Assembly (NCBI GenBank): GCA_050744865.1
Contig: JBOGHW010000046.1
Location: 1-64,000, forward strand
Direction: 5' to 3'
DNA: 64,000 nt
Source: JAKACA01 sp050744865
Lineage (GTDB): Bacteria; Actinomycetota; Acidimicrobiia; Acidimicrobiales; Bog-793
A model generated the notes under the pieces. It did no database searches. It was not told the origin of the DNA and was given only the letters and a program-made list of their open reading frames with translations. Of this stretch, positions 33,512-41,910 are shown in pieces. The position numbers and the translations under genes are program-made. Within the stretch, counting starts at the first letter, position 1. Each line of letters begins with the position of its first letter.

Positions 33512-34414
33512 TCACGTCACGGTGTCATTTGCTGCAGTTACCATCGGCAGCTCGGCCGGCTGGCTTGAACCCTCGGCCTCTCCCGGCTCGACCGGTTCGG
33601 CGAGTTGTACCGCCCATGGGTCGCCGGTTCGCCCGTCTGCGCCGGCAGGCGCCGTGCGCGCTTTCGAGCGCCACAGCAGAAATGCCATGAAGCCAAGGCC
33701 GACCGCCACGAAGCTGAGCGACGCCGCCTCGACGGCGACGCCACCGGGACCGTGGGCAAGCAGGACGTGCTCGTCGAAGTAGCGAGAGGCCCCCCAGAAC
33801 GTCACAGTCGCCGTGGCGACGAGCCCGATCGGAGCTCCTCGCCTGGCCACGTAGCGTTCTACGAGCAGAGCGATGCCCCACACGACGGCACACTCCATCG
33901 ACTGGAAGATCGGCACCGGCACTCGATTGCCGGACTGCCCGGCATAGGCCATCCCGTACCAGGCCGTGGTGCGGTTGCCGCCCCCGCTATACATCAACTG
34001 TGGCCCGAGCAGCCGCCCGATCATCCAGGCGAAGGCCAGCACGGGCGCCACGATGTCGGCCGCGATGCTGAGGCGCAGCTCCTTGGCCCACCTGTGCGCC
34101 AAATAAAGACCGGTGGGGACACCCAGCAGGAGGCCGCCGTAGCTCGACAGGCCACCTTGCCAGACAGCCAGGACGTCGCCCGGGTTCCGCGTGTAGTACC
34201 CGAGGTTGGCCACCACGCTCACGGCGCGGGCGCCGACTATCGAGGCGGCGATGATCCACACGAAGGCACGCCCGAGCCAGGCGTCGCTGTAGCTGTGGGC
34301 GCGCAGCCGCCGCCCGAAGTAGCTGTAGGCCCACCAGAAGGTTATGGCGAGGCCGATTCCGTAGGTATGTATCTCGAGCGCTCCGATGTGGAACTCGATC
34401 GGTATCGGTTTCAA
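33512..34414 (-). CDS. Prolipoprotein diacylglyceryl transferase homologue
   Basis: The 300-residue multi-pass protein follows the Lgt pattern: HTYGIGLAITFWWAYSYFG, SIVGARAVSVVANLGYY, VWQGGLSSYGGLLLGVPTG, and the central GRLLGPQLMYSGGGN, a weak version of the Lgt signature. The His of the E. coli SFHGG motif is Tyr92 here. Lgt attaches diacylglycerol to lipobox cysteines. With these changes it may be a specialised paralogue rather than the main enzyme. The Pro/Glu-rich C-terminus is cytosolic. TTG start. Confidence 0.8.
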   Translation of the reverse strand: MKPIPIEFHIGALEIHTYGIGLAITFWWAYSYFGRRLRAHSYSDAWLGRAFVWIIAASIVGARAVSVVANLGYYTRNPGDVLAVWQGGLSSYGGLLLGVPTGLYLAHRWAKELRLSIAADIVAPVLAFAWMIGRLLGPQLMYSGGGNRTTAWYGMAYAGQSGNRVPVPIFQSMECAVVWGIALLVERYVARRGAPIGLVATATVTFWGASRYFDEHVLLAHGPGGVAVEAASLSFVAVGLGFMAFLLWRSKARTAPAGADGRTGDPWAVQLAEPVEPGEAEGSSQPAELPMVTAANDTVT

Positions 34415-34495
34415 GAGGTCTTCACCAGCTCAAGTATCGCCCATGGGCGACCAGCCTAGGGAGCGGGAGGGAGCGGCGCGCTACCGTGGCGGGCC

Positions 34496-35344
34496 GTGTC
34501 GAGTCCTACGAGCTTCGCCGTTCCAGGAAGGTTCGCCGGCCGGGTTGCGCTCGTGACAGGTGCAGGCTCGGGCATCGGCCGGGCGACGGCGGAGCGGCTG
34601 GCGGCCGAGGGTGCCGTCGTCGGTTGCCTAGATCGCGACTCGGGCGGGCTGGCCGCCACCGTCGAAGCAATCGAGGCAGCGCGGACCGGCTCGGCGCTGG
34701 CGATCGAGTGCGACGTGACGGACCCGGTCGCGGTCGACCAGGCCTTCCAGGAGATGTCCGCCGCCGGCGGCGGTGCACCCGGAGTGGTGTGCAACGTGGC
34801 GGGAGTCGGAGGTTTCTCACACTCGCATACCACCAGTGACGCCGAGTGGGCGCGCATGATCTCGGTGAACCTGACGGGGACGTTCTTCGTCTGCCGTGCC
34901 GCCTTGCAGCGGTGGGCCGCTTTGCTGGCCGAGAACCCGAAGGCTTTTCGCCGGCGCCGCCTGCTCGCCGAGGGGCAGGTGCACGCTCCCCGCCCGGCGA
35001 TCGTGAACGTCGCCTCGTCAGCCGGCTTGATGGGCCAGCCTTACAGCGCCGCCTACTGCGCCTCCAAAGGAGGAGTCGTGGCGCTTACAAAGGCCCTCGC
35101 CGTCGAGTACCTGGAGGCTGGCATCCGGGTCAACGCCGTGGCCCCGGGCGGCGTCGACACGCCGCTCATTTCTGCCTTTGCCCCGCCCGACGACGCCTCG
35201 CCCGCATTGTTCGCCCGCATGGTGTCGCCGTTCGGGTTCGCCCCGCCGTCGGAGATCGCGGCTGTGATCGTGTTCCTGGCCTCCGAGGAGTGCGGACCGA
35301 TGACCGGCTCGATCGTGCCGGTTGACGGAGGTCTGGTGGCCTAG
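34496..35344 (+). CDS. SDR-family oxidoreductase
   Basis: The 282-residue classical short-chain dehydrogenase has TGAGSGIGRATA (NAD(P) loop, about 22-33), CNVAGVGGFS, the catalytic Ser in IVNVASSAGLM, and YCASKGG giving Tyr and Lys. The PGGVDTPL loop is also typical. About 20 residues between the Asn helix and the Ser strand (AENPKAFRRRRLLAEGQVHA) form an insertion relative to usual members. It probably oxidises a hydroxyacyl or steroid alcohol, going by the thiolase and acyl-CoA dehydrogenases next to it. Its stop overlaps the thiolase stop. Confidence 0.9.
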   Translation: MSSPTSFAVPGRFAGRVALVTGAGSGIGRATAERLAAEGAVVGCLDRDSGGLAATVEAIEAARTGSALAIECDVTDPVAVDQAFQEMSAAGGGAPGVVCNVAGVGGFSHSHTTSDAEWARMISVNLTGTFFVCRAALQRWAALLAENPKAFRRRRLLAEGQVHAPRPAIVNVASSAGLMGQPYSAAYCASKGGVVALTKALAVEYLEAGIRVNAVAPGGVDTPLISAFAPPDDASPALFARMVSPFGFAPPSEIAAVIVFLASEECGPMTGSIVPVDGGLVA

Positions 35345-36552
35345 GCGAGCCGCTCGACGATCATGGCCATGCCTTGGCCGCCGCCCACGCACATGGTCTC
35401 GAGACCGATCGTCTTGCCCTGGTTCTCCAGCCCGTTGAGGAGCGTCGTCATGATGCGGGCGCCTGTCATGCCGAAGGGGTGGCCGAGGGCGATCGAACCG
35501 CCGTGGACGTTCAGCTTGTCCCACGAGATGCCGAGGTGCTTGGCCGAAGGGATGACCTGAGCGGCAAAGGCCTCGTTGATCTCGACGAGGTCGACGTCGT
35601 CGATCGTCATGCCGGCCCGACCGAGCGCCTGGCGGCTGGCCTCGATCGGCCCCAGGCCCATGATCTCGGGGTCGAGGGCGCTCACGCCGCTCGACACGAC
35701 GCGGGCGAGCGCCTTCAGCCCGAGCTGGCGGGCGCGGGTGTCGCTCATGACGACGACCGCCGCCGCTCCGTCGTTGAGGGGGCAGGCGTTGCCGGCGGTG
35801 ATCCTGCCGTCCGGCCGGAAGACCGGGGTCAGCTTGGCCAGGCCCTCGACCGTGGTGCCGGCGCGGGGGCCGTCGTCCTTGCTCATCACCGATCCGTCGG
35901 CGAGTGGGTAGGGCGTGATCTCTCTCTCGAAGAAGCCGTTCTCCTGGTTCTCGACCGCCCTTTGCTGCGAGAGGGCGGCGAACTCGTCCATCTCCTCACG
36001 AGAGACGTCCTCGTACTCGGCGACGTTCTCGGCGGTCTGGCCCATGGCGATGTAGATGTCCGGTAGCCCTTCGCCGGCCTGCCAGGCATCCTGGCCGCCC
36101 TCGGAGCGCTTGGCCGAGCGAGCCTCGGCGTCGGCGAACAGAGCGTTGTGAGTATTGGGGACGCCGTCGGAGCTCCCCGCAAAGAAACGACTCGTCGTCT
36201 CCACCCCCGCCGCCACAAAACAATCGCCCTCGCCCGACTTGATGGCGTGGGCTGCCATGCGGATCGTCTGCAGGGACGAGGAGCAGTAGCGGTTCACCGT
36301 CACGCCCGGGCAGGTCTCCAGCCCCGCCAGGATCGCCGTCACGCGGCCGATGTTGAAACCGGCCTCCCCGGCCGGCTGGCCGCACCCGAGGATTAGGTCC
36401 TCGACCTCCCCAGGAGGCAGCGCCGGGACTTTCTCGAGGACGGCCCTCACGATGTGGGCGGCGAGATCGTCCGGGCGGACCTCCTTCAAGGTGCCCTTGA
36501 AGGCCCTCCCGATCGGTGTGCGTGCGGTGGCGACGATGACGGCTTCGGGCAT
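35341..36552 (-). CDS. Acetyl-CoA C-acyltransferase (thiolase, FadA3-like)
   Basis: A 403-residue thiolase that splits 3-ketoacyl-CoA with CoA in beta-oxidation. The nucleophile is Cys90 in VNRYCSSSLQT, with His358 in SIALGHPFGMTGAR and Cys388 in CVGGGQG. Full length, with the usual N-terminal EAVIVATARTPIGRAFKG. It is divergent from the acyl-CoA dehydrogenase operon, with a KstR-like box in the 59-bp gap. Confidence 0.95.
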   Translation of the reverse strand: MPEAVIVATARTPIGRAFKGTLKEVRPDDLAAHIVRAVLEKVPALPPGEVEDLILGCGQPAGEAGFNIGRVTAILAGLETCPGVTVNRYCSSSLQTIRMAAHAIKSGEGDCFVAAGVETTSRFFAGSSDGVPNTHNALFADAEARSAKRSEGGQDAWQAGEGLPDIYIAMGQTAENVAEYEDVSREEMDEFAALSQQRAVENQENGFFEREITPYPLADGSVMSKDDGPRAGTTVEGLAKLTPVFRPDGRITAGNACPLNDGAAAVVVMSDTRARQLGLKALARVVSSGVSALDPEIMGLGPIEASRQALGRAGMTIDDVDLVEINEAFAAQVIPSAKHLGISWDKLNVHGGSIALGHPFGMTGARIMTTLLNGLENQGKTIGLETMCVGGGQGMAMIVERLA

Positions 36553-36589
36553 GGCGGGAGCTTACCGGCGGCGCCCGACTAGGCGAAAC

Positions 36590-36603
36590 TAGAACGCGTT
36601 ACA
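36590..36603. promoter_or_regulatory. KstR-like operator (TnnAACnnGTTnnA)
   Basis: TAGAACGCGTTACA fits the published KstR consensus TnnAACnnGTTnnA exactly. It lies between the divergent thiolase and acyl-CoA dehydrogenase starts, 9 bp from the latter. A site with the same TAGAACGCGTT core is upstream of the P450 gene. Confidence 0.65.
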
Positions 36604-36611
36604 CTTTCGCG

Positions 36612-37775
36612 ATGCAGATCGGCTTGGACGAGGATCAGCAGTCGCTGCAAAAGCAGCTGCGCGAGTACTACGCCCGCATCCTCACGCCGGAGGTCACAAA
36701 GGCGCTCGAAGTGCCCGGTATCACGCCGACGCACAAGCGCATCGCCCGCCAGATGGGCGCCGACGGCTGGCTCGGGATCGGGTGGCCCACTCAGTACGGC
36801 GGCCAGGGCCGCTCGATGATGGAGCAGTTCATCTTCTTCGACGAGTCGATGCGCGCAGGCGCCCCGGTGCCGATGCTGACGATCAACACTGTGGGGCCGA
36901 CGATCATGCGTTTTGGCAGCGACACTCAGCGCGAGCGCTTCCTGCCGGCGATACTGCGCGGCGAGATCGACTTCTGCATCGGCTACACCGAGCCCGGGTC
37001 GGGCACGGACCTGGCTTCGCTCACTACCCGGGCGGAGCGGGACGGCGACGAATACGTCATCAACGGTGCCAAGATCTTCACGAGCCTGTCGAGCGACGCC
37101 GACTACGTCTGGCTGGCCGCCCGTACCAACCCCGAAGCGCCCAAGCACAAAGGGATATCGATCTTCATAGTCCCGACGAGCAGCCGTGGCTTCTCGCTCA
37201 CGCCGATGCGCCTCTTGCACGGCCACGACATCAACCAGACGTTCTACGACAACGTGCGCGTGCCGGCCGAGAACCTCGTCGGCGGCGAGAACATGGGCTG
37301 GACGCTGATCACCAACCAGCTCAACCACGAGCGCGTCACCCTTTGCTCGGTCGGCCCGATCGAGAAGGCTTTCGACGACGTGACCGCCTGGGCGGCTGAG
37401 ACCTCGCTTCCGGGCGGTGGCCGGGCGATCGACCAGCCCTGGGTGCAGCATGAGCTGGCCGTGGTGCGGGCGAAGCTGGAGTTCCTCCGCCTCGCCAACT
37501 GGAGGGTCGCCAGCTCCGAGTCGCTCGACGTCGCCTCGGCCTCGACCGTGAAGGTCTTCGGGACCGAGTTCTACCTCGAGGCCCTGCGCCGGTTGATGGA
37601 GATCGTGGGACCGCAGGCTTACCTCTCGGGCGGCACCCCTGAGGCCGTGCTGCACGGGCGGCTGGAGAAGCTGACGAGAGGATTCTTGATCCTGACGTTC
37701 GGCGGTGGTGCCAACGAGGTCCAGCGGGAGCTCATAGCTATGTTCGGGCTGGGCATGCCGCACTCGGGCCGCTGA
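36612..37775 (+). CDS. Acyl-CoA dehydrogenase (first of pair)
   Basis: The 387-residue flavoprotein oxidises acyl-CoA to enoyl-CoA. It carries DGWLGIGWPTQYGGQGRSMM, FCIGYTEPGSGTDLASLTTR (FAD and substrate contacts), VINGAKIFTSL, VGGENMGWTLITNQLNHER and the C-terminal LTFGGGANEVQRELIA. It is full length and starts 26 bp upstream of a second, diverged acyl-CoA dehydrogenase. Such unlike pairs form heteromeric enzymes in steroid side-chain degradation, which suits the KstR-like box upstream. Confidence 0.94.
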   Translation: MQIGLDEDQQSLQKQLREYYARILTPEVTKALEVPGITPTHKRIARQMGADGWLGIGWPTQYGGQGRSMMEQFIFFDESMRAGAPVPMLTINTVGPTIMRFGSDTQRERFLPAILRGEIDFCIGYTEPGSGTDLASLTTRAERDGDEYVINGAKIFTSLSSDADYVWLAARTNPEAPKHKGISIFIVPTSSRGFSLTPMRLLHGHDINQTFYDNVRVPAENLVGGENMGWTLITNQLNHERVTLCSVGPIEKAFDDVTAWAAETSLPGGGRAIDQPWVQHELAVVRAKLEFLRLANWRVASSESLDVASASTVKVFGTEFYLEALRRLMEIVGPQAYLSGGTPEAVLHGRLEKLTRGFLILTFGGGANEVQRELIAMFGLGMPHSGR

Positions 37776-37801
37776 CGTGGCCGGGACCAGGAGGCACCGA
37801 C

Positions 37802-38980
37802 ATGGACTTTGAGCTCGATCAGGACCAGCAGGCGCTGTCGGGGCTCGCAGCGCGCATCCTGTCCGAGCGGGCGACGGAAGCTCGCCTGAAGGCGGTGGAG
37901 GCCGAGGCGGCCGCAGGTGGCGACGGCGTCGACGGCGAGCTCTGGTCGCATCTAGCCACTGCCGGGTTGCTGTCAGCGCCGCTGTCGGAAGCCTCTGGAG
38001 GAGGCGGGATGGGGCTCGCCGGCGCCGGGGCCGTGCTGGAGGAGGTGGGACGGCGCCTGGCGCCTGTGCCTTACCTGGACACCGTCGTGCTGGCGGGCTT
38101 GGGGATCGAGCGCTACGGGAGCGACGAGCTGCGTGCGGAGCACCTCGGGAGGATTGGCGATGGCCGCCTGGTCGTCGCCGCCGCACTGACCGAGGCGCAG
38201 GGCGACCCTCGGCGGCCCAGCACGACTGCGGTCGAAGCGGGTTCCGGCGGCTCGCTCGTCGTCACCGGCGAGAAGATCTGCGTGCCGGCCGGCCTCGCCG
38301 CCGGCGCTTTCCTCGTACCGGCGACGTTGCCCGACGGCACCACGTGCGTGGCCCTTGTCGAATCCGGGCAAGCCGGCGTGACAGTCGAGCGCCAAGACAC
38401 GACGTCGAGCCGCCCGCAGGCCCGGGTGAGGTTCGAGAGCGTCGAGGTGCCCGGCGCCGCCGTCCTCGGTACCGGCCGCAGCAACGGCAGCGGTAAGGGC
38501 AGCGAGCGGGGCGCGGTCCTCGACTGGGTGGTCGAGCACGCCACAGCCGGCCTTTGCGTGCAGCTCGCCGGCTGCCTCGACGAGGCGCTACGACTCACGG
38601 CGGGCTACGTGAAGGAGCGCAAGCAATTCGATCGCACGTTGGCGAGCTTCCAGGCAGTCGGGCAGAGGGCGGCCGACGCCTACGTCGACTCGCTCGCCGT
38701 CCGGCTCACAGCTTGGCAGGCGCTCTGGCGCCTGTCGGTCGGGCTGCCCGCCGGCGACGAGGTGACGATCGCCAAGTACTGGGCGGCCGAAGCCGGCCAG
38801 CGTGTCGTGCACACCTGCCAGCACCTCCACGGCGGGGTCGGGATGGACAGGGACTACCCCATCCACCGCTACTTCTTGTTGGCCAAGGAGACCGACCTGT
38901 TGCTCGGCGGCGCCGCTCCTCAGCTGGCCGAGCTCGGCCGCCGCATCGCCGCCTCTGCCCGAATCCCCGCCTCTGCCTGA
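37802..38980 (+). CDS. Acyl-CoA dehydrogenase (second of pair)
   Basis: The 392-residue partner is less conserved. MDFELDQDQQALSGLAARIL, GGGGMGLAGAGAVLEEVGRR, VKERKQFDRTLASFQAVGQR, and the final HLHGGVGMDRDYPIHRYF are family marks. The usual EPGSG(T/S)D segment is replaced by LTEAQGDPRRPST. That suggests this subunit does not bind FAD or substrate in the normal way, as in heterotetrameric ACADs. Its 3' end overlaps the opposite MFS gene by 61 bp. Confidence 0.92.
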   Translation: MDFELDQDQQALSGLAARILSERATEARLKAVEAEAAAGGDGVDGELWSHLATAGLLSAPLSEASGGGGMGLAGAGAVLEEVGRRLAPVPYLDTVVLAGLGIERYGSDELRAEHLGRIGDGRLVVAAALTEAQGDPRRPSTTAVEAGSGGSLVVTGEKICVPAGLAAGAFLVPATLPDGTTCVALVESGQAGVTVERQDTTSSRPQARVRFESVEVPGAAVLGTGRSNGSGKGSERGAVLDWVVEHATAGLCVQLAGCLDEALRLTAGYVKERKQFDRTLASFQAVGQRAADAYVDSLAVRLTAWQALWRLSVGLPAGDEVTIAKYWAAEAGQRVVHTCQHLHGGVGMDRDYPIHRYFLLAKETDLLLGGAAPQLAELGRRIAASARIPASA

Positions 38981-40230
38981 GCCTCGGGCTCGTCACCCCA
39001 GGCCACCTCACCGGCGGGCTCGGCCTCAGCCGGTACCCGGCGCCAGAGGGCTGCCATGCGCAGGCCGAGACACACCGTGACCACAGCGGAGGACAGTCCG
39101 GCCGCCACGTAGACCTCCCGGATGCCCAGCACGGCGGTGACGGCTCCTCCGATCGCCAGGGACAGCACCGAGACGGTGTTGACAGACGCTCCGAGAGCGG
39201 CCATCACACGGCCGCGCAGGTGGTCCGGCGTCCGTGTCATGACGAGGGTCGAGATGCAGACGTTGACGTACCCGTTGCCGACGCCGCCCAGCAGTCCGGC
39301 GGGCAGCAGCCAGGCGACGCTCGGTGCCCCGCCGTAGGCAAGGAACACAAGCGACATCAGGCCGGCACCGAGCACCGTCGCCCGGCCGCGCCCGGCGTCG
39401 GCCGCCAGCCTGCCGGCCAGCACCGACCCTATGAGCACGCCGACCATCCAGGCCGCTTCGGTGCAGCCGTACCACGTGGCGCTGGCGTGCAGAGTGACCC
39501 GGACGAGGAACACTTGGACGATGTTGAGCATCAAGGCGAGCAGGACGAAGGCCGACAGGCCGGCCACGAGCGTCCCGAGCAGCTTGTCGCGGCGCAGGCA
39601 GGCCCATCCGCTCTCGGACTGGCTGGCGCTGTCGGGATCGGCCGCCACGCGGCGTGTACGTATCAGCGCGGCGGCAGCGGTCATGAGGACGAATGAGACT
39701 GTGTCGACGGCGAGAGGCACCCCTGTGCCGAACAGGCCGCTCAGCAGTCCGGCGGCTGCCGGGGCGGCGATGGATCCGATCGTGAAGGCGCTCTGGGACA
39801 GTGACGTTGCCCGCCCGATCTGGTCCTCGCCGACGACGCGGGGGATGAGGACCTGCCAGGCAGTCGAGGAGAAGGCTCCGCCGACGGCGATCAACCCGAC
39901 AAGTGCCACTATGAGAGAGAGACGATGCGTAAACACCAAAGGGGCGCAACCGGCCGCCTGCACGATCGTCGAGACCACGAGGATCCTTCGGCTGTCGGCG
40001 GAGTCGACGACTCGGCCGACGATCTTGGCGAGCAGGATGAAGGGGACCAGCCCGGCGGCCAGCAGCGCTGCGATCTCCCAGGGACGCCCGCCTGACTCCT
40101 GCAGGCGCAGCGTGAGAGCCACCAAGGCGACTTCGTCACCGAATCTCGAGCCCGTCCTGGCCACCAGGGCTATGGCGTAATCCCGGTTGCGGAGCAGTGC
40201 CTTGTTGGGAACCTCAGATGTTAAAGACAT
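38920..40230 (-). CDS. MFS transporter
   Basis: The 436-residue inner-membrane protein has about twelve hydrophobic segments. Marks include RNRDYAIALVARTGSRFGDE at the N-terminus and the loop FILLAKIVGRVVDSADSRRI; RTPDHLRGRVMAALGA belongs to the late DHA3/MefA-like subgroup of drug or metabolite exporters. ATG 40230 is used, inside the nested palindrome bound, presumably, by the divergent ArsR-type regulator. The acidic tail overlaps the acyl-CoA dehydrogenase gene. Confidence 0.9.
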   Translation of the reverse strand: MSLTSEVPNKALLRNRDYAIALVARTGSRFGDEVALVALTLRLQESGGRPWEIAALLAAGLVPFILLAKIVGRVVDSADSRRILVVSTIVQAAGCAPLVFTHRLSLIVALVGLIAVGGAFSSTAWQVLIPRVVGEDQIGRATSLSQSAFTIGSIAAPAAAGLLSGLFGTGVPLAVDTVSFVLMTAAAALIRTRRVAADPDSASQSESGWACLRRDKLLGTLVAGLSAFVLLALMLNIVQVFLVRVTLHASATWYGCTEAAWMVGVLIGSVLAGRLAADAGRGRATVLGAGLMSLVFLAYGGAPSVAWLLPAGLLGGVGNGYVNVCISTLVMTRTPDHLRGRVMAALGASVNTVSVLSLAIGGAVTAVLGIREVYVAAGLSSAVVTVCLGLRMAALWRRVPAEAEPAGEVAWGDEPEAQAEAGIRAEAAMRRPSSAS

Positions 40231-40254
40231 ACTAAATAGTAATCCCTTAACATC
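40217..40254. promoter_or_regulatory. Nested palindromic operator between MFS and ArsR-type genes
   Basis: GATGTTAA at 40217-40224 mirrors TTAACATC at 40247-40254, and inside them ACTA-AA-TAGT at 40231-40240. Both dyads share the centre 40235.5. The element is AT-rich and covers the MFS start codon (40228-40230). It starts 26 bp before the GTG of the regulator gene. This suits a repressor controlling both divergent genes. Confidence 0.7.
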
Positions 40255-40279
40255 GTGATTGCAAGTGGTAACATGAAGC

Positions 40280-40870
40280 GTGGCCAAAAAAGCTCGTCCG
40301 CCGGTCGATACCGTCGTCCTGACTGACCCCCGGGCGATACAGGCGATATCCCATCCGGCGCGCGTCGAGATCATCCGGGCGCTGTTCGACGGCGAGGAGC
40401 TGACGGCGACCGAGTGTGCCGAGCTGACGGGACTCAGCCCCAGCGCAACGAGCTATCACCTGAAGGCACTGGAGCGATGGGGTGTCGTCGAGCCTGCCGA
40501 GCGGCGGGTCGACGGCCGCGACCGCCCGTGGAAGGGCAAGGGCAAGTCACTGATAGTCGAGTCGCAGGCACCGGTGGCGACGGCGGCGGCCGAGTCGGCG
40601 GTGGTGGGGATGTTTCTTGACCGGGACCGAGCCGCCGCCATTGATTTCGTCAGCCGGCAGTCACAAGAGCCCGAAGCGTGGCGGCACGTCATGAGCCTCA
40701 TGACGGGCGAGCACTGGCTGACAGCGGCAGAGGTGACAGGGATAGTGCAGGCGCTCGGCGACGTCCTTGAGCCCTACCGCGGGCGGAGCGGCCGCAACCG
40801 GCCCGCCGGGAGCCGCCGGGTTCGAGTCTCGAGCATGGTGGTGCCGCTCGGCGAGCCCGAGACCGGCTAG
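40280..40870 (+). CDS. ArsR-type helix-turn-helix regulator
   Basis: The 196-residue protein has DPRAIQAISHPARVEIIRAL, then the recognition region TATECAELTGLSPSATSYHL, then LKALERWGVVEPAE and the wing RDRPWKGKGKSL. The longer second half, AAIDFVSRQSQEPEAWRHVM and on, is a helical domain common in actinobacterial HTH_20/ArsR regulators. It probably represses the divergent MFS gene through the 40217-40254 dyad. GTG start. Confidence 0.9.
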   Translation: MAKKARPPVDTVVLTDPRAIQAISHPARVEIIRALFDGEELTATECAELTGLSPSATSYHLKALERWGVVEPAERRVDGRDRPWKGKGKSLIVESQAPVATAAAESAVVGMFLDRDRAAAIDFVSRQSQEPEAWRHVMSLMTGEHWLTAAEVTGIVQALGDVLEPYRGRSGRNRPAGSRRVRVSSMVVPLGEPETG

Positions 40871-40874
40871 CGGG

Positions 40875-41900
40875 TCAGCCGACCAGTTCGGCCATCAGCC
40901 TCATCTGGTCGACACCGCCACCCACGAGGAGGGTGGTCACGAGAGATCCGCGCCACTTGTCGAGGTCGTCCCGGATCTTGTCCTTCGGGCCGATGAGGGC
41001 CGTCGCCTCGACCAACGACGTCGGCACGGCACCGGCGGCTTCATCCTTGCGGCCGTCGAGGTAGAGGTCCTGGATCCGGCGAGCCTCCGCCTCGAAGCCC
41101 ATGCGGGCGAACACCTCGAAGTGGAAGTTCATGTCGCGGGCTCCCATCCCGCCGATGTAGAGCGCCAACCAGGGCCGTATGACGTCTGCTGCGGCTTCGA
41201 CGTCGTCGTTGACGACGACGGTCGCCGTGGCGATGACTTCGAAATCGGCCGCTGATCGCCGCGCTCCCGGCCGGGCGAAGCCTTCGGCCAAGCCCTCCCT
41301 GTAGGCCTTGTCGTGCTCGGGGGCGTAGAAGATGGGCAGCCAGCCGTCGGCGATCTCGGCCGCCAGGGCGACGTTGCGGTGGCCCTCGGCGCCGAGAATT
41401 ATCGGCAGGTCGTCCCGCAAGGGGTGCACTATCGGCTTGAGCGCCTTCCCCAGCCCGGTCCCGCCAGGGTAGGGAAGCGGGTAGTGCGGCCCCGGGCTGC
41501 TGACGGGCGCCCGGCGGGCGAGCACCTGGCGCACGACTCCGACGTACTCGCGAGTCCGGGCCAGCGGCTTCGGGAACGGCTGCCCGTACCAGCCCTCGAC
41601 CACCTGAGGGCCCGAGACGCCAAGGCCCAGCACGAAACGCCCCCCGCTCAAATGGTCCATCGTCATCGCCGCCATCGCCATGGCAGTAGGGGCGCGGGCC
41701 GAGATCTGGCACAGGGCCGTGCCGAGCCGCAGCCGGCTGGTGTGGGAACCGATCCAGGCGAGCGGGGTGAGGGCGTCGGAGCCGTACGCCTCGGCCGTCC
41801 AGACAGAGTCGAAGCCGAGCGACTCTGCCTCGGCCACACGAGCGGCCGCATCGGGCGGCGGTCCGGCTCCCCAGTACCCGAGCTGCACTCCGAGCTTCAT
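40875..41900 (-). CDS. LLM-class F420-dependent oxidoreductase
   Basis: The 341-residue protein has KLGVQLGYWGAGPPPDAAAR, ESLGFDSVWTAEAYGSDALT, DHLSGGRFVLGLGVSGPQV and KPIVHPLRDDLPIILGAEGH, the pattern of the large LLM-F420 family of actinobacteria. It would use reduced F420 on a lipid-like or steroid-like substrate. It is 11 bp downstream of the P450 gene and should be in its operon. Confidence 0.92.
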   Translation of the reverse strand: MKLGVQLGYWGAGPPPDAAARVAEAESLGFDSVWTAEAYGSDALTPLAWIGSHTSRLRLGTALCQISARAPTAMAMAAMTMDHLSGGRFVLGLGVSGPQVVEGWYGQPFPKPLARTREYVGVVRQVLARRAPVSSPGPHYPLPYPGGTGLGKALKPIVHPLRDDLPIILGAEGHRNVALAAEIADGWLPIFYAPEHDKAYREGLAEGFARPGARRSAADFEVIATATVVVNDDVEAAADVIRPWLALYIGGMGARDMNFHFEVFARMGFEAEARRIQDLYLDGRKDEAAGAVPTSLVEATALIGPKDKIRDDLDKWRGSLVTTLLVGGGVDQMRLMAELVG

Positions 41901-41910
41901 GGTGTGGGCC

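Noticed and set aside
40815..40840. GGTTCGAGTCTC resembling a tRNA T-arm
   Set aside because: It lies inside the 3' end of the ArsR-type gene and no matching acceptor, D or anticodon arms are present around it.
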